Below, piece after piece: positions 25,236 through 34,038 of a stretch of DNA of 64,000 bases. The position numbers were made by a program, and so were the translations under genes. Source of the DNA: Marinimicrobium locisalis (GTDB lineage: Bacteria > Pseudomonadota > Gammaproteobacteria > Pseudomonadales > Cellvibrionaceae); contig NZ_JBDLLG010000003.1 of NCBI RefSeq assembly GCF_039822625.1, positions 1 through 64,000 of the forward strand, given 5' to 3'. The first letter of the stretch is position 1; the number at the start of each line of letters is the position of its first letter. The notes under the pieces were generated by a model, which saw nothing but the letters and a program-made list of their open reading frames with translations, was not told the DNA's origin and did no database searches.

Positions 25236-27119
25236 TCAGCTTGCCTTTCGAAGCGGTGCATTGTCGCCCAGATCGACAGTAACATCGTACTCTCTCACCC
25301 AGGTTCCAAATTCAACCAAACGTTCCAGCACCGCGCGAGCACTCCAGGGGCCGCCTACCGAATAGGCACCCTGGGGAGCATCGAGCATTTTTTGAATATG
25401 GCTTCTGGGAATCAGCTTCAACACCGGTGAGTCCGGGGTAAGGATGGACTTGACCCGTTCACGTAGAGCGAGCTCGTACCCTTGGTCCTGAGTTGAAGGG
25501 TACGGGCTCTTCTTCCGATCCAGCACGGAGTCAGGAACCAACCCGCGCATGGCCTCGCGTAACAAGCTTTTCTCACGTCCGTCGTAGCTCTTCATTGCCC
25601 AGGGCGTGTTGAAGACGTACTCAACCAGCCGGTGGTCGGTGAAGGGAACCCTGATTTCCAGGCCGGCGGCGCCGCTGATACGATCTGAACGATCAAGAAG
25701 GAAGTTCTCCCACCGGGTCAGGTTCAAGTAGTTAATCTGGCGCATGCGTGTCTCCGCATCAGATTCCCCCTCCAGCCGGGGCATCTCCTCTACCGCCTCC
25801 TGATAGCGGCTCTCGATATAGCTGCCCAGATTCAGTGAGTCCCACAGGCCGAGTGACTGAAGCGCCCCAATTCCGCCAGCCTTCTCAAACGGGTGATGCC
25901 AGGGGAACGAATCCAGCGCGACGGCTTCAGGGTCGTGGAACCATGTGTAGCCACCGAAAAGCTCGTCAGAACCCTCTCCGGATAACGCCACCGTCACCTG
26001 GTCCTTCACTGATTTACACAATAGGTAAAGCGAATACTCCATGTCCCCCGTTGATATGGGCAAGTCCTGAGCCTTCAGCGTGGCTCTGCGTGTCTTAGAA
26101 TCCATGATGTCGTCATTGTTCAGCATGACGTTGATGTGCTCAGCGTTGACCTGCTTGGCCACCTCAACCGCAAAGGGCGTATCGGGATCTTCCCACTGTA
26201 CGTTCGAAGAGAACTGCTCCTCATAGCCGTCAAAGTCGATTGAGAAAGCCAGGAATGGATCGGTAGCGCCCTTTTCTTTCAGTGCGTTCGCGGCAAGAAC
26301 GGTAATAGCGCTTGAGTCCAGACCTCCCGATAGCAGAGTCCCCAACGGCACATCCGCCACTACCTGATGGTCGACAATATCAACCATTAGATCGCGAATA
26401 TTGCCGATGGTATTGGGTAGATCATCGGTGTGCTCTTTCGCTTCTAGGGACCAGTAACGGTGTTCACTCGTACCGGTACGACCGCAGCGCAGAATGGTGC
26501 CGGGTTTTAGCTCAAACATGCCCTGAAATATGGCGTGGCCGGGCGTTTTCACAATGCTGAAAATTTCCTGAAGGCCCTCAACATCCACTACGGCTTCCAC
26601 ATCAGGGTGGGCCAGTATGGCCTTGGGCTCGGAGGCAAACAGGATCTCGTCGTCCAGCGGATAGTAATAGAGAGGCTTAACACCCATCCGGTCTCGAACA
26701 AGAAGAAGCTCTTGAAGCTTGACATCCCAGATGGCGAAGGCGTAGATGCCATTGAGGCGCTCGGCGAAACTATCTCCCCACGCCAAATAAGCGGTCAGAA
26801 CCACTTCTGTATCACTCTTGGTATTGAAGCTGTAGCCCAGCTCCATGAGTTCGTCCCGTAGCTCTCGATAGTTATACACCTCTCCAGTATAAGAGATTAC
26901 AGCCCTCGGCCCGCTGGCATCGCTGACTGTCATCGGTTGGGCACCCCCTTCCAAGTCGATCACCGACAAGCGGCGGTGACCCAGGGCGATGTGATCGTCC
27001 AACCAAACTCCCTCCGCGTCAGGACCTCTGCTGGTTAAGGTGTCTGTCATGGCCTGGGCGATTTTGTGCTGGTTGCTCAGGTTTCTTGCAAAACTCATCC
27101 ATCCGGTCATTCCACACAT
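25236..27119 (-). CDS. AsnB-like glutamine-dependent amidotransferase (PhzH type)
   Basis: 627 residues. It has an N-terminal class II glutaminase domain with the nucleophile Cys2 (MCGMTGW), SRGPDAEGVW and SYTGEVYNYRELRDELMELG, and an ATP-pyrophosphatase domain with LLSGGLDSSAITVLAA and VALSGEGSDELFGGYTWF. Length is above E. coli AsnB (554) and near PhzH of Pseudomonas chlororaphis, which turns phenazine-1-carboxylate into the amide. In this cluster it probably converts an aromatic carboxylate to a carboxamide; the substrate is inferred. It is the last gene of the phzD-phzE-monooxygenase-amidotransferase operon (42-base gap). Confidence 0.87.
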   Translation of the reverse strand: MCGMTGWMSFARNLSNQHKIAQAMTDTLTSRGPDAEGVWLDDHIALGHRRLSVIDLEGGAQPMTVSDASGPRAVISYTGEVYNYRELRDELMELGYSFNTKSDTEVVLTAYLAWGDSFAERLNGIYAFAIWDVKLQELLLVRDRMGVKPLYYYPLDDEILFASEPKAILAHPDVEAVVDVEGLQEIFSIVKTPGHAIFQGMFELKPGTILRCGRTGTSEHRYWSLEAKEHTDDLPNTIGNIRDLMVDIVDHQVVADVPLGTLLSGGLDSSAITVLAANALKEKGATDPFLAFSIDFDGYEEQFSSNVQWEDPDTPFAVEVAKQVNAEHINVMLNNDDIMDSKTRRATLKAQDLPISTGDMEYSLYLLCKSVKDQVTVALSGEGSDELFGGYTWFHDPEAVALDSFPWHHPFEKAGGIGALQSLGLWDSLNLGSYIESRYQEAVEEMPRLEGESDAETRMRQINYLNLTRWENFLLDRSDRISGAAGLEIRVPFTDHRLVEYVFNTPWAMKSYDGREKSLLREAMRGLVPDSVLDRKKSPYPSTQDQGYELALRERVKSILTPDSPVLKLIPRSHIQKMLDAPQGAYSVGGPWSARAVLERLVEFGTWVREYDVTVDLGDNAPLRKAS

Positions 27120-27161
27120 AGCACTTATTTCCTCTTCTCACATTGTTTCGTTAATGGTTCT

Positions 27162-28415
27162 TTAAGCCACTGCGTTAAGTGACGATCTTTGGGTTTTTCC
27201 GGTTGCAGCCTCGGCTTCACTGCGCTGTTCGCGGTCTCCGATAAAGGGCGGCCTGGCACCGTGCAACCAGTCGAGTACCGAATGCAGGTCACCGGGCGTC
27301 ATGGAGGCGAAGGTAGCGTTTCGATTAACTGCCAAGTCTCCAGAGGCGTGATATATCTGCGCCCCCATGTACCTTGCGGCATGCACTACATCGGCGGTTC
27401 TGTCCTTCCGGATCAAGTTGTAGCGAGTCAAGGCGGCCGCCACACTATCGGCCGCCGCCTCCTTCAAAAGCTCGCCGAGAAGCACGGCATCTTCCAGTGC
27501 CATGCAGGCACCCTGTGCCGCATACTGGAGCATTGGGTGGGCGGCATCCCCAAGCAAGGCCACCCGCCCATCAGTCCAGCATTCGATTGGGTCTCGATCA
27601 CAAAGGACCCACTCTTTCCAGCCTTCACCAAGATTGATCAGGCGCTTGGCCTGGCGATCCAGTCCGCCAAACAACTCCTTGACGGAGTCGGCGCAAGCCG
27701 GCTTCCCTACCACGGGTTTGGTCGCTTGATTGTCCACCGTGGCCGCAAGGTTCATGTACTTTCCGCTGGCGATGGGGTAGTGAACGAAGTGCCACTTGGG
27801 CCCGGCCCAAAGAGTGACTGCATTCCATCGAAGGTCTTCGGGGACCTTTTCCATCGGTACAATGGATCGGTAAATGGTGTGACCGGATACCTTCGGATCA
27901 CCGTCGCCCACGAGTTGCCTTCGAATGGAAGAGCGAATACCGTCTGCTCCCAGCACCGCGTCCGCACGGATGTTTTCCCCTCCTTCGAGATTTACCTGCG
28001 CATACGTCGCACCCTGGCTGTATCCCACGACGGAACATGACGTTACGAGCTTAATGGCGGAATTGGCTTGGCAAGCGTCCAGGAGCGAGTGGTATAGGTC
28101 GGTCCGGTGAACCACCATGTAGGGGTTCCCAAATACAGCCTCGTACTCCTTCCCTAGCGCCAGTTGCGTGATGGTCGACCCCGACGGGCCGTCCATTAAG
28201 CGCAATTCATCAACGGGAACCGCCAGTTCCTTGACCCGCGAACCAACCCCCAGATGATCCAGCGCATGAAAGGCGTTAGGCGCCAACTGAATTCCCGCGC
28301 CAATTTCGGTAAACTCCCGATTTCGCTCCAGTACGATTGCCTCATGACCCGCATTAGCGCAGGCAATCGCGGCTGCGAGGCCACCTATGCCTCCGCCTGC
28401 TATCAGAATTTCCAT
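27162..28415 (-). CDS. FAD-dependent monooxygenase (3-hydroxybenzoate 6-hydroxylase-like)
   Basis: 417 residues. Class A flavoprotein hydroxylase: Rossmann GxGxxG in ILIAGGGIGGLAAAIACANA, the middle DG motif in VLGADGIRSSIRRQLVG, and the FAD ribityl motif GRVALLGDAAHPMLQYAAQG. The pattern after it (ACMALEDAVLLGELLKEA) and the C-terminus HSVLDWLHGARPP are close to 3-hydroxybenzoate 6-hydroxylases. 3-Hydroxyanthranilate is an amino-3-hydroxybenzoate, so para-hydroxylation to a 3,6-dihydroxy product is plausible. The 24-base gap to phzE shows co-transcription. Confidence 0.85.
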   Translation of the reverse strand: MEILIAGGGIGGLAAAIACANAGHEAIVLERNREFTEIGAGIQLAPNAFHALDHLGVGSRVKELAVPVDELRLMDGPSGSTITQLALGKEYEAVFGNPYMVVHRTDLYHSLLDACQANSAIKLVTSCSVVGYSQGATYAQVNLEGGENIRADAVLGADGIRSSIRRQLVGDGDPKVSGHTIYRSIVPMEKVPEDLRWNAVTLWAGPKWHFVHYPIASGKYMNLAATVDNQATKPVVGKPACADSVKELFGGLDRQAKRLINLGEGWKEWVLCDRDPIECWTDGRVALLGDAAHPMLQYAAQGACMALEDAVLLGELLKEAAADSVAAALTRYNLIRKDRTADVVHAARYMGAQIYHASGDLAVNRNATFASMTPGDLHSVLDWLHGARPPFIGDREQRSEAEAATGKTQRSSLNAVA

Positions 28416-28439
28416 ACATTTATCCTCAATTCTATGTGC

Positions 28440-30371
28440 TCACGCCACGCTGTTTAGGGCAGCCCTATCGCTCGGCTGGGACTCCAGTACATGCGCGAGA
28501 ATGCTTTCGAAAATTCGAACCCCATCGAGTGTTAAGATCGATTCAGGATGAAACTGCACGCTGTAAAAACCTGGCCCTCGAATAGCATGTACCTCGTCGG
28601 ATGACGCATCTCGCGCGACCTCTGCAGTTAGCCGCCCACCTGGCAGCAAAAACTGGTTCTTGGATAGCCGGGCGGCGAATGTGTTGTAAAAACCAACGGT
28701 CTCGGTACGCTCAAACAACGAGATGGGTTTTTGCACGCCCTGATTGGGATCCTTGCGTCGGACGACATCGAGTCCAAGAATGAGTGACAATACTTGATGA
28801 CTTAGGCAGACCGCCGCGAAGGGCTGACCGGTTTTCAGAAAGCGCCTGATAGTAGAGTGAAGGCGCGCCACCTTTGGGTCAGCTAGATCCGAGGGATCCC
28901 CGGGACCAGGTCCCATTAGAACGAGATCATGTTCACGGTTTATCGGGAGGCTCTCATCAAATTTTCGTACCTCGACCTTACACCCCAATGATGTCAGCTG
29001 GTGTTTGATCATCGCCGAGAAAGTATCTTCAGCGTCAATTACCAGCACTTTTTTTCCGGAAAACTTGGCGTTCTCGGAAGCCCTGCTGGCTCGTTCCGAT
29101 AACCAAAATGGGGCAATGGAGTTGTTTCTCTCGTTTAGAAGCTCGACAACTTCGGGGCGATTACCAAAGCTCCCGCCTAAGTGAATCCCTATTGCCGACA
29201 GAACGCCAGCTGCCTTCGCTCTTGTCTCTTCGGCCTCGGCCAACGGAGTTGATCCACGCACCAAGGTCGCCCCCACCTGTAACCGAAGGCGTCCCTCCCT
29301 ATTGATGTCGGCCGTGCGAATCAGAATGGACGAGTCCAATGTTCGCTGGCCGTTATCCGTTCCTATAAGTGCAGCCACACCGCTGTAATACCCCCGCCCG
29401 GCAGGCTCGTACGCACGGATCACTCTTGCGGCACTTTCTATGGGACTGCCCGTCACCGAAGGGGCAAACATCGTTTCTCTCAGTATTTCGAGAGGTCCGA
29501 CCGACGAAGTGCCCTTGATGTAGTACTCTGTATGGGCAACATGCGCCATTTCCTTTAGGCATGGCCCTTCTACCACGCCACCGGATTCGCAAATTCGCCC
29601 CATCATCTTAAGCTCTTCATCAAGCACCATATAGAGCTCTTCAGCCTCCTTTCTATCTCCCAGAAAGCTCAAGACTTCTGACAACTTCGCCCCCGAAGCG
29701 GGGTACCGGTAGGTTCCGCTAATCGGGTTCATAACCGCCACGCCCTGGTTGAGCGTAATATGACGCTCCGGAGTTGCACCCACCAGAACTCTATCACCGG
29801 TATAAGCGATGAACGTCCAGTAGGAGCCCGAAGACTTAGCCACCAGATTCTTGAAGATCGCCAAGGCGCCTGCAACTGAGTAGTCTTGGAAGTTACCGGT
29901 AAAGGACCGTTGAATAACAAAACTCGCGCCTTTTCCTTCACCGATCTCCTTTCGAAGGATCTCACTCACTGTTTTGGCGTAATCGTCATCTCCCATATCG
30001 AACTTAGCATTGGAAAGCGGCATATCTATGCCGGGAATTGCCGCCAACACATCAGCTTTTGACATGCAGCTTTGGTGATCAACATCCATTACCAGCAATT
30101 CAGAACCGTCATCTTTGGCTTCAAGGCCGCGCTCACCAATTTGTTTATAAGGAATGAGAATAAACTGCTCATGGCGATCCTTTCCGCCTTTGTCATTGGG
30201 CTCTGATAGTTCAACACTGGCTAAAGACTCATGCTCGGAGAACTTTCCCGTAAGAATATCGACTCTATCCGGTCCCGACACTTCGGGACGGTAAAGCACG
30301 GCAAAGTTTGGTGGACATGAACCAAGCAACGACTCTATGGAAGAGGGTCCATCACGATAGTTCGGGTTCAT
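28440..30371 (-). CDS. phzE: 2-amino-2-deoxyisochorismate (ADIC) synthase, PhzE type
   Basis: 643 residues. Anthranilate-synthase-like chorismate-binding domain (about 100-400; YSGVAALIGTDNGQRTLDSS, RLRLQVGATLVRGSTPLAEA) fused to a glutamine amidotransferase (about 430-630) with Cys in AVCLSHQVLSLILGL, the PhzE-specific NQGVQKPISLF and the His-Glu of QFHPES. The fused layout and these motifs separate it from TrpE/TrpG. It converts chorismate and glutamine to ADIC. The start overlaps the end of phzD by 20 bases. Confidence 0.95.
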   Translation of the reverse strand: MNPNYRDGPSSIESLLGSCPPNFAVLYRPEVSGPDRVDILTGKFSEHESLASVELSEPNDKGGKDRHEQFILIPYKQIGERGLEAKDDGSELLVMDVDHQSCMSKADVLAAIPGIDMPLSNAKFDMGDDDYAKTVSEILRKEIGEGKGASFVIQRSFTGNFQDYSVAGALAIFKNLVAKSSGSYWTFIAYTGDRVLVGATPERHITLNQGVAVMNPISGTYRYPASGAKLSEVLSFLGDRKEAEELYMVLDEELKMMGRICESGGVVEGPCLKEMAHVAHTEYYIKGTSSVGPLEILRETMFAPSVTGSPIESAARVIRAYEPAGRGYYSGVAALIGTDNGQRTLDSSILIRTADINREGRLRLQVGATLVRGSTPLAEAEETRAKAAGVLSAIGIHLGGSFGNRPEVVELLNERNNSIAPFWLSERASRASENAKFSGKKVLVIDAEDTFSAMIKHQLTSLGCKVEVRKFDESLPINREHDLVLMGPGPGDPSDLADPKVARLHSTIRRFLKTGQPFAAVCLSHQVLSLILGLDVVRRKDPNQGVQKPISLFERTETVGFYNTFAARLSKNQFLLPGGRLTAEVARDASSDEVHAIRGPGFYSVQFHPESILTLDGVRIFESILAHVLESQPSDRAALNSVA

Positions 30372-31008
30372 GTTTCATCTCCAGCTGTGTTAGCGTTTGA
30401 GCGGCCGTAGTCACGTAAGCACACCGAAGTGAGGCATACTCCAGTGCCATGGCATGATCTTCTTCAGAAAAATCCCCTGTCGCATCAGATACGATGAAAG
30501 GCTCGATATCGTGAGAGAATGCATCCAAGGCGGTCGCCAATACTCCAACATGGGCATAAACACCACAGATTATTAATTGATCGCGTCCGGCTTCCCGCAT
30601 CCTGTTCAGCAAGTCTGTTTTAACAAATGCGCTATATCGCCACTTGGTTATCATCCAGTCACCTGATTTCGGCGCGAGCGATGGAGTAACCTCTCGTTCC
30701 TCGGGTGCGGTGGTCATGCCAGATCCCCAGAAATCTTTCAACAATCCACGCTGTTCACTCGTCATGCTTCCCGGCTGTGCAGTGTAGGCAACCGGTATTT
30801 CCGCAATTGAGCAGGCGTCTCTCAACCGAGCCGCGTTCTTTACCATATCCACAAGGGGAGCGGTGTTTCTTGGAAAGGGCCGAAGGAAATAGTTCTGCAT
30901 ATCGTGTATAAGCAGCACGGCACGATCGGGATCCACGTTCCACTTAGCGATATTGGTTGTGACGTTCCCAGGCACGGGGTACGGTGCAATTGAAGGTATT
31001 TTCGACAT
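30352..31008 (-). CDS. phzD: Isochorismatase-family hydrolase, PhzD type (ADIC to DHHA)
   Basis: 218 residues from ATG 31008 (MSKIPSIAPYPVPG), chosen by match to PhzD and an AAGGAG ten bases upstream; the frame extends 59 codons further but that part is not PhzD. The sequence follows PhzD closely: VLLIHDMQNYFLRPFPRN (catalytic Asp), YTAQPGSMTSEQRGLLKDFW, WMITKWRYSAF (Lys) and GVYAHVGVLATALDAFSHDI. It removes pyruvate from ADIC, giving trans-2,3-dihydro-3-hydroxyanthranilate. First gene of the minus-strand biosynthetic operon. Confidence 0.95.
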   Translation of the reverse strand: MSKIPSIAPYPVPGNVTTNIAKWNVDPDRAVLLIHDMQNYFLRPFPRNTAPLVDMVKNAARLRDACSIAEIPVAYTAQPGSMTSEQRGLLKDFWGSGMTTAPEEREVTPSLAPKSGDWMITKWRYSAFVKTDLLNRMREAGRDQLIICGVYAHVGVLATALDAFSHDIEPFIVSDATGDFSEEDHAMALEYASLRCAYVTTAAQTLTQLEMKHEPELS

Positions 31009-31200
31009 AAAGGTGGCTCTCCTTAGAAAGTTGTTGATGATATTCATCGGTATAAGCAAGTCACGCCAAACAGCCGTACTACCCATTGCCGTCATTATCA
31101 TGGCGTCGCCGCGCTCATGCGCTTTCGTCAAAAATTGTCGACCTAAAGCATTCGCACTCCAGGCCGGCCATCGACGATAAGTCATAAGCCCACCAAGCTT

Positions 31201-31368
31201 TTATGCTTTGCTACTTGGTTTCAGTAGGCTAAACAAGCCGGCTTCTTTGAGATAGCTGCTATATTCGACAGGGTCTTTAAATTCTTGCGGGTTGCAGACG
31301 ACCCCAATTTCCTTCAATGCGATAAAATCGTTCAATTTGAGAGAGCAGAAGTGGCAGATAACTCTTCT
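31201..31368 (-). pseudogene. Orphan C-terminal coding fragment between phzD and luxR
   Basis: The minus strand is open from a stop at 31369-31371 to a TAA at 31201-31203 and reads like a protein end: LNDFIALKEIGVVCNPQEFK and then DPVEYSSYLKEAGLFSLLKP. There is no ATG and no ribosome-binding site; a TTG exists. The family was not recognised. It may be the tail of a lost cluster gene. The rest of the 686-bp gap (31009-31694) should hold the phzD and luxR promoters; no convincing lux box was seen there. A small palindrome AAACTAGTTT lies 10 bases before luxR. Confidence 0.45.
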
Positions 31369-31694
31369 TTACTGGAGCCGATATCAGGAAATTTTCGAAC
31401 CTACGGGCGACGGACAGGAAGGGTCATACATGGATGTATCGTCTTTGGAGCATGCAGCCTACTAACAAAGTGCTGCGCATAATTCCGCATATCTGCACTG
31501 CAAGGCGTTGACGTTACTAACGCAATGATTGGAAATTTATAGGTAGGGTTGACAGGTTTCTGGAGGTACGTCCATAATAACTCTTTCGTAGATTTTGTAT
31601 TCTATGATTTAGTTATGGACGCGGAGTCGAGCACCGCTTGGGGTTTCAGCTGCTTTGCCCGTACTCTTCTGGTTAAAACTAGTTTGAGTTACTT

Positions 31695-32444
31695 ATGGAA
31701 GTTTCCGGATTGCGTGGCCTTGTTTCGGACCTTGAACGCTCCCAAACAAAGGAAGATTTAGAGTCAGTTTGTGGTGATTTTTGTCGACTGGTTAACACCC
31801 CTTGGTATTTAATGGGGGTCATCTCTCTCCGTTCCCTTAGTACGACACCGAATATAAATATCCTGACTAATTACCCCGATCAGTGGATGAAGCTGTACAC
31901 GGAAAAGAGCCGGCAGCGAACTGATCCCGTCGTATCGTATATTATCGCAAAGAATGCACCTATCTACTGGAGTCATCTTATGACTCTGGACCAGTTCAAA
32001 ACCGCCGAACAGCAATTACTCATGCAGCAGGCAACCCAGCACGGCTTGGTTAATGGACTGAGTGTTCCTATCCACTCGGTATCTGGAGACATTGCTGTCC
32101 TTAGCCTTGCTATAGATACTGAAGGAGAGGAAGGAATTAAGTTGCTGGATAACGCACTGCCCTACGCGAATATGTTCGCCATGCATTTGTTTGAGCGCTA
32201 TATTCTCGTTCTGGAAGATGAATATTTAGTCGAGAAGAAAGTAACGCTTTCGGAACGTCAGAGGCAGTGCCTATTCTGGGCGTGCCAGGGAAAAACCACA
32301 TGGGAAATCGCAATGATTTTGGAAATAAAGGAGAGAACCGTAGAGTTTCATTTAAACAATGCCACTCAAAAGCTAGGCGCAGCAAATCGTCAGCATGCAG
32401 TATCTATTGCTTCAAAAAAGGGGCTAATTGAAATTAGCTTATGA
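31695..32444 (+). CDS. LuxR-family acyl-homoserine-lactone receptor
   Basis: 249 residues. An N-terminal autoinducer-binding domain (about 15-165) keeps the ligand residues W and Y in WMKLYTEKSRQRTDP, the D-P pair, and the later Trp in YWSHL. A C-terminal GerE helix-turn-helix follows: LSERQRQCLFWACQGKTTWE, EIKERTVEFHLNNATQKLGA. The length is that of PhzR/LasR-type receptors. It is divergent from phzD and lies 134 bp before a good lux box. It pairs functionally with the LuxI at 21914-22495. Confidence 0.95.
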   Translation: MEVSGLRGLVSDLERSQTKEDLESVCGDFCRLVNTPWYLMGVISLRSLSTTPNINILTNYPDQWMKLYTEKSRQRTDPVVSYIIAKNAPIYWSHLMTLDQFKTAEQQLLMQQATQHGLVNGLSVPIHSVSGDIAVLSLAIDTEGEEGIKLLDNALPYANMFAMHLFERYILVLEDEYLVEKKVTLSERQRQCLFWACQGKTTWEIAMILEIKERTVEFHLNNATQKLGAANRQHAVSIASKKGLIEISL

Positions 32445-32578
32445 GGTTTCTCCGACAGCATTACTGCACCCTAACTCCGAAGTTTTATCCGTTATTGCAC
32501 TAGAGGACCGGCATACTCACATTCCAATACCCGCTATTTAATTTCCCTCCCGCCGCAGAATCCCCTTGGACTCATGCT

Positions 32579-32598
32579 ACCTGTTTGATTCAACAGGC
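32579..32598. promoter_or_regulatory. lux box upstream of the DAHP synthase gene
   Basis: ACCTGTTTGATTCAACAGGC: half-site ACCTGT, eight bases, half-site ACAGGC. This matches the canonical ACCTGT-N8-ACAGGT layout with one mismatch. A -10-like CATGAT at 32621-32626 puts the box at about -44 from the expected transcription start, the usual position for LuxR-type activation. Confidence 0.8.
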
Positions 32599-32620
32599 TG
32601 AACTATGACTGGGTGCGTGC

Positions 32621-32626
32621 CATGAT
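32621..32626 (+). promoter_or_regulatory. Putative -10 element for the DAHP synthase gene
   Basis: CATGAT spaced 22 bases after the lux box. No good -35 is present, as expected when a LuxR protein replaces it. A leader of about 100 bases would precede the GTG start at 32737. Confidence 0.45.
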
Positions 32627-32736
32627 GACGCCTCAGGGCATGAGCGTTAATAACCTTCGCTTTCGCCTGGTGCGAGGCCTGAAGGCAAATGCTGCAGGTC
32701 TCACCGAGTATCATTTAATCGAGCGAGGAAAATTCT

Positions 32737-33828
32737 GTGGCAAATCGAAGAACGGTAGAAAATATCAATGTGAGCGCGTGCCGCCCCATTATACCTCCGG
32801 AGGAGGCACACCGTAGAGTTCCCATGACCAACGATCTGGCTGAGTTTATCGACCAGTCCCGAAAATCGATTGTCGATATACTGAATGGAGATGATCACCG
32901 GATTGTTCTCATTGTTGGCCCCTGCTCCATTCACGATCCAGAAATGGCAATGGACTACGCAAACCGATTGGCTAAGCTGGCCCAAGAAGTACAGAAAACG
33001 ATACTCGTTGTTATGCGAGTTTACTTTGAGAAGCCTAGGTCCACTACCGGATGGAAAGGTCTAATTAATGACCCCAATCTCGACGGAACCTTTGAGGTAG
33101 AAGAGGGATTGTACACGGCGCGAGCACTTCTTAGACAAATTACCAGAATAGGACTTCCGATAGCAACCGAGGCACTTGACCCTATTGTTCCTCAGTATAT
33201 TCAGGACTTCGTTTCCTGGACCGCCATCGGCGCTCGCACCACCGAGTCGCAAACGCACAGGGAAATGGCAAGCGGCTTGTCCTCTCCTGTAGGCTTCAAG
33301 AATGGTACTGACGGTAACCTGGACGTGGCTATTAACGCCATAAAGTCCGCCGCCTCTCCCCACTCGTTTTTGGGCGTGGATGAATTTGGTCGAGCCTCAG
33401 TGGTACAAACCAAGGGAAACGAAAATTCTCATATTGTACTGCGTGGCGGAAAAAGCCCAAATTATGATCCGGCTAGCGTTCGTGAGTGCGAGTTGCAGCT
33501 AGCCAGAAGCGGTCTCCGGCCTAGTATTATGATTGATTGTAGTCATGGAAATTCAAAAAAAGACCACAAAAACCAGCCTACCGTAGCAGCCGATATAGTG
33601 AGACAGATTATCGAGGGCAATCGCTCAATCAAGGGCTTGATGATCGAAAGCAGTCTTCATTCTGGCAACCAACCATTCTCCTGCGGCCAAACACACCTAC
33701 TTTACGGCGTTTCGATCACCGATAAATGTATAGACTTCTCCACCACCGAGAACTTGGTTTTCGGTATCCATGAAGCACTAGAAAGGACTAGGGTCGAGAG
33801 CCGTTCCACAGCGGCGGCCCTCGCCTGA
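32737..33828 (+). CDS. 3-deoxy-7-phosphoheptulonate synthase (class I, AroG type)
   Basis: 363 residues from a GTG with GAGG about nine bases upstream. Condenses PEP and erythrose-4-phosphate, the first shikimate step. AroG motifs are intact: IVGPCSIHDPEMAMDYANRL, VMRVYFEKPRSTTGWKGLIN, SWTAIGARTTESQTHREMAS, GFKNGTDGN and MIDCSHGNSKKD. It has a cluster-specific copy role, like phzC in phenazine clusters, and a lux box in front. It is more AT-rich than the housekeeping genes around the cluster. Feedback sensitivity cannot be judged from this reading. Confidence 0.95.
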   Translation: MANRRTVENINVSACRPIIPPEEAHRRVPMTNDLAEFIDQSRKSIVDILNGDDHRIVLIVGPCSIHDPEMAMDYANRLAKLAQEVQKTILVVMRVYFEKPRSTTGWKGLINDPNLDGTFEVEEGLYTARALLRQITRIGLPIATEALDPIVPQYIQDFVSWTAIGARTTESQTHREMASGLSSPVGFKNGTDGNLDVAINAIKSAASPHSFLGVDEFGRASVVQTKGNENSHIVLRGGKSPNYDPASVRECELQLARSGLRPSIMIDCSHGNSKKDHKNQPTVAADIVRQIIEGNRSIKGLMIESSLHSGNQPFSCGQTHLLYGVSITDKCIDFSTTENLVFGIHEALERTRVESRSTAAALA

Positions 33829-33844
33829 AGAGGCGTTTTAAAAC

Positions 33845-33873
33845 CCGGAGCGGAAAGGTCGCTCCGGCTTTTT
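33845..33873 (+). terminator. Rho-independent terminator after the DAHP synthase gene
   Basis: CCGGAGCG / CGCTCCGG stem with a seven-base loop followed by CTTTTT. Confidence 0.85.
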
Positions 33874-33979
33874 GGAGCCAGGTAGTTATTGGTAAAACCG
33901 TCTTCGTAGCCGCATCCGGTAGCCTCGCCAACCCTCTCCAGCCAATAGAGAAGCACTGTTTCACTAAGCGTGACAATAG

Positions 33980-34015
33980 CCATTAACCCGACACTGGTCA
34001 TGGCCGGGTTAATGG
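33980..34015. repeat. 11-bp perfect inverted repeat
   Basis: CCATTAACCCG (33980-33990) and CGGGTTAATGG (34005-34015) with a 14-base loop, between the convergent DAHP synthase and azoR genes. Probably the terminator of the azoR transcript. Confidence 0.6.
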
Positions 34016-34038
34016 GTCGAACCAAGTAAGGTTAGTCG

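Noticed and set aside
31211..31227. CTACTTGGTTTCAGTAG as a lux box for phzD
   Set aside because: The half-site spacing is one base too long (nine instead of eight), and it lies inside the orphan coding fragment about 200 bp from phzD.
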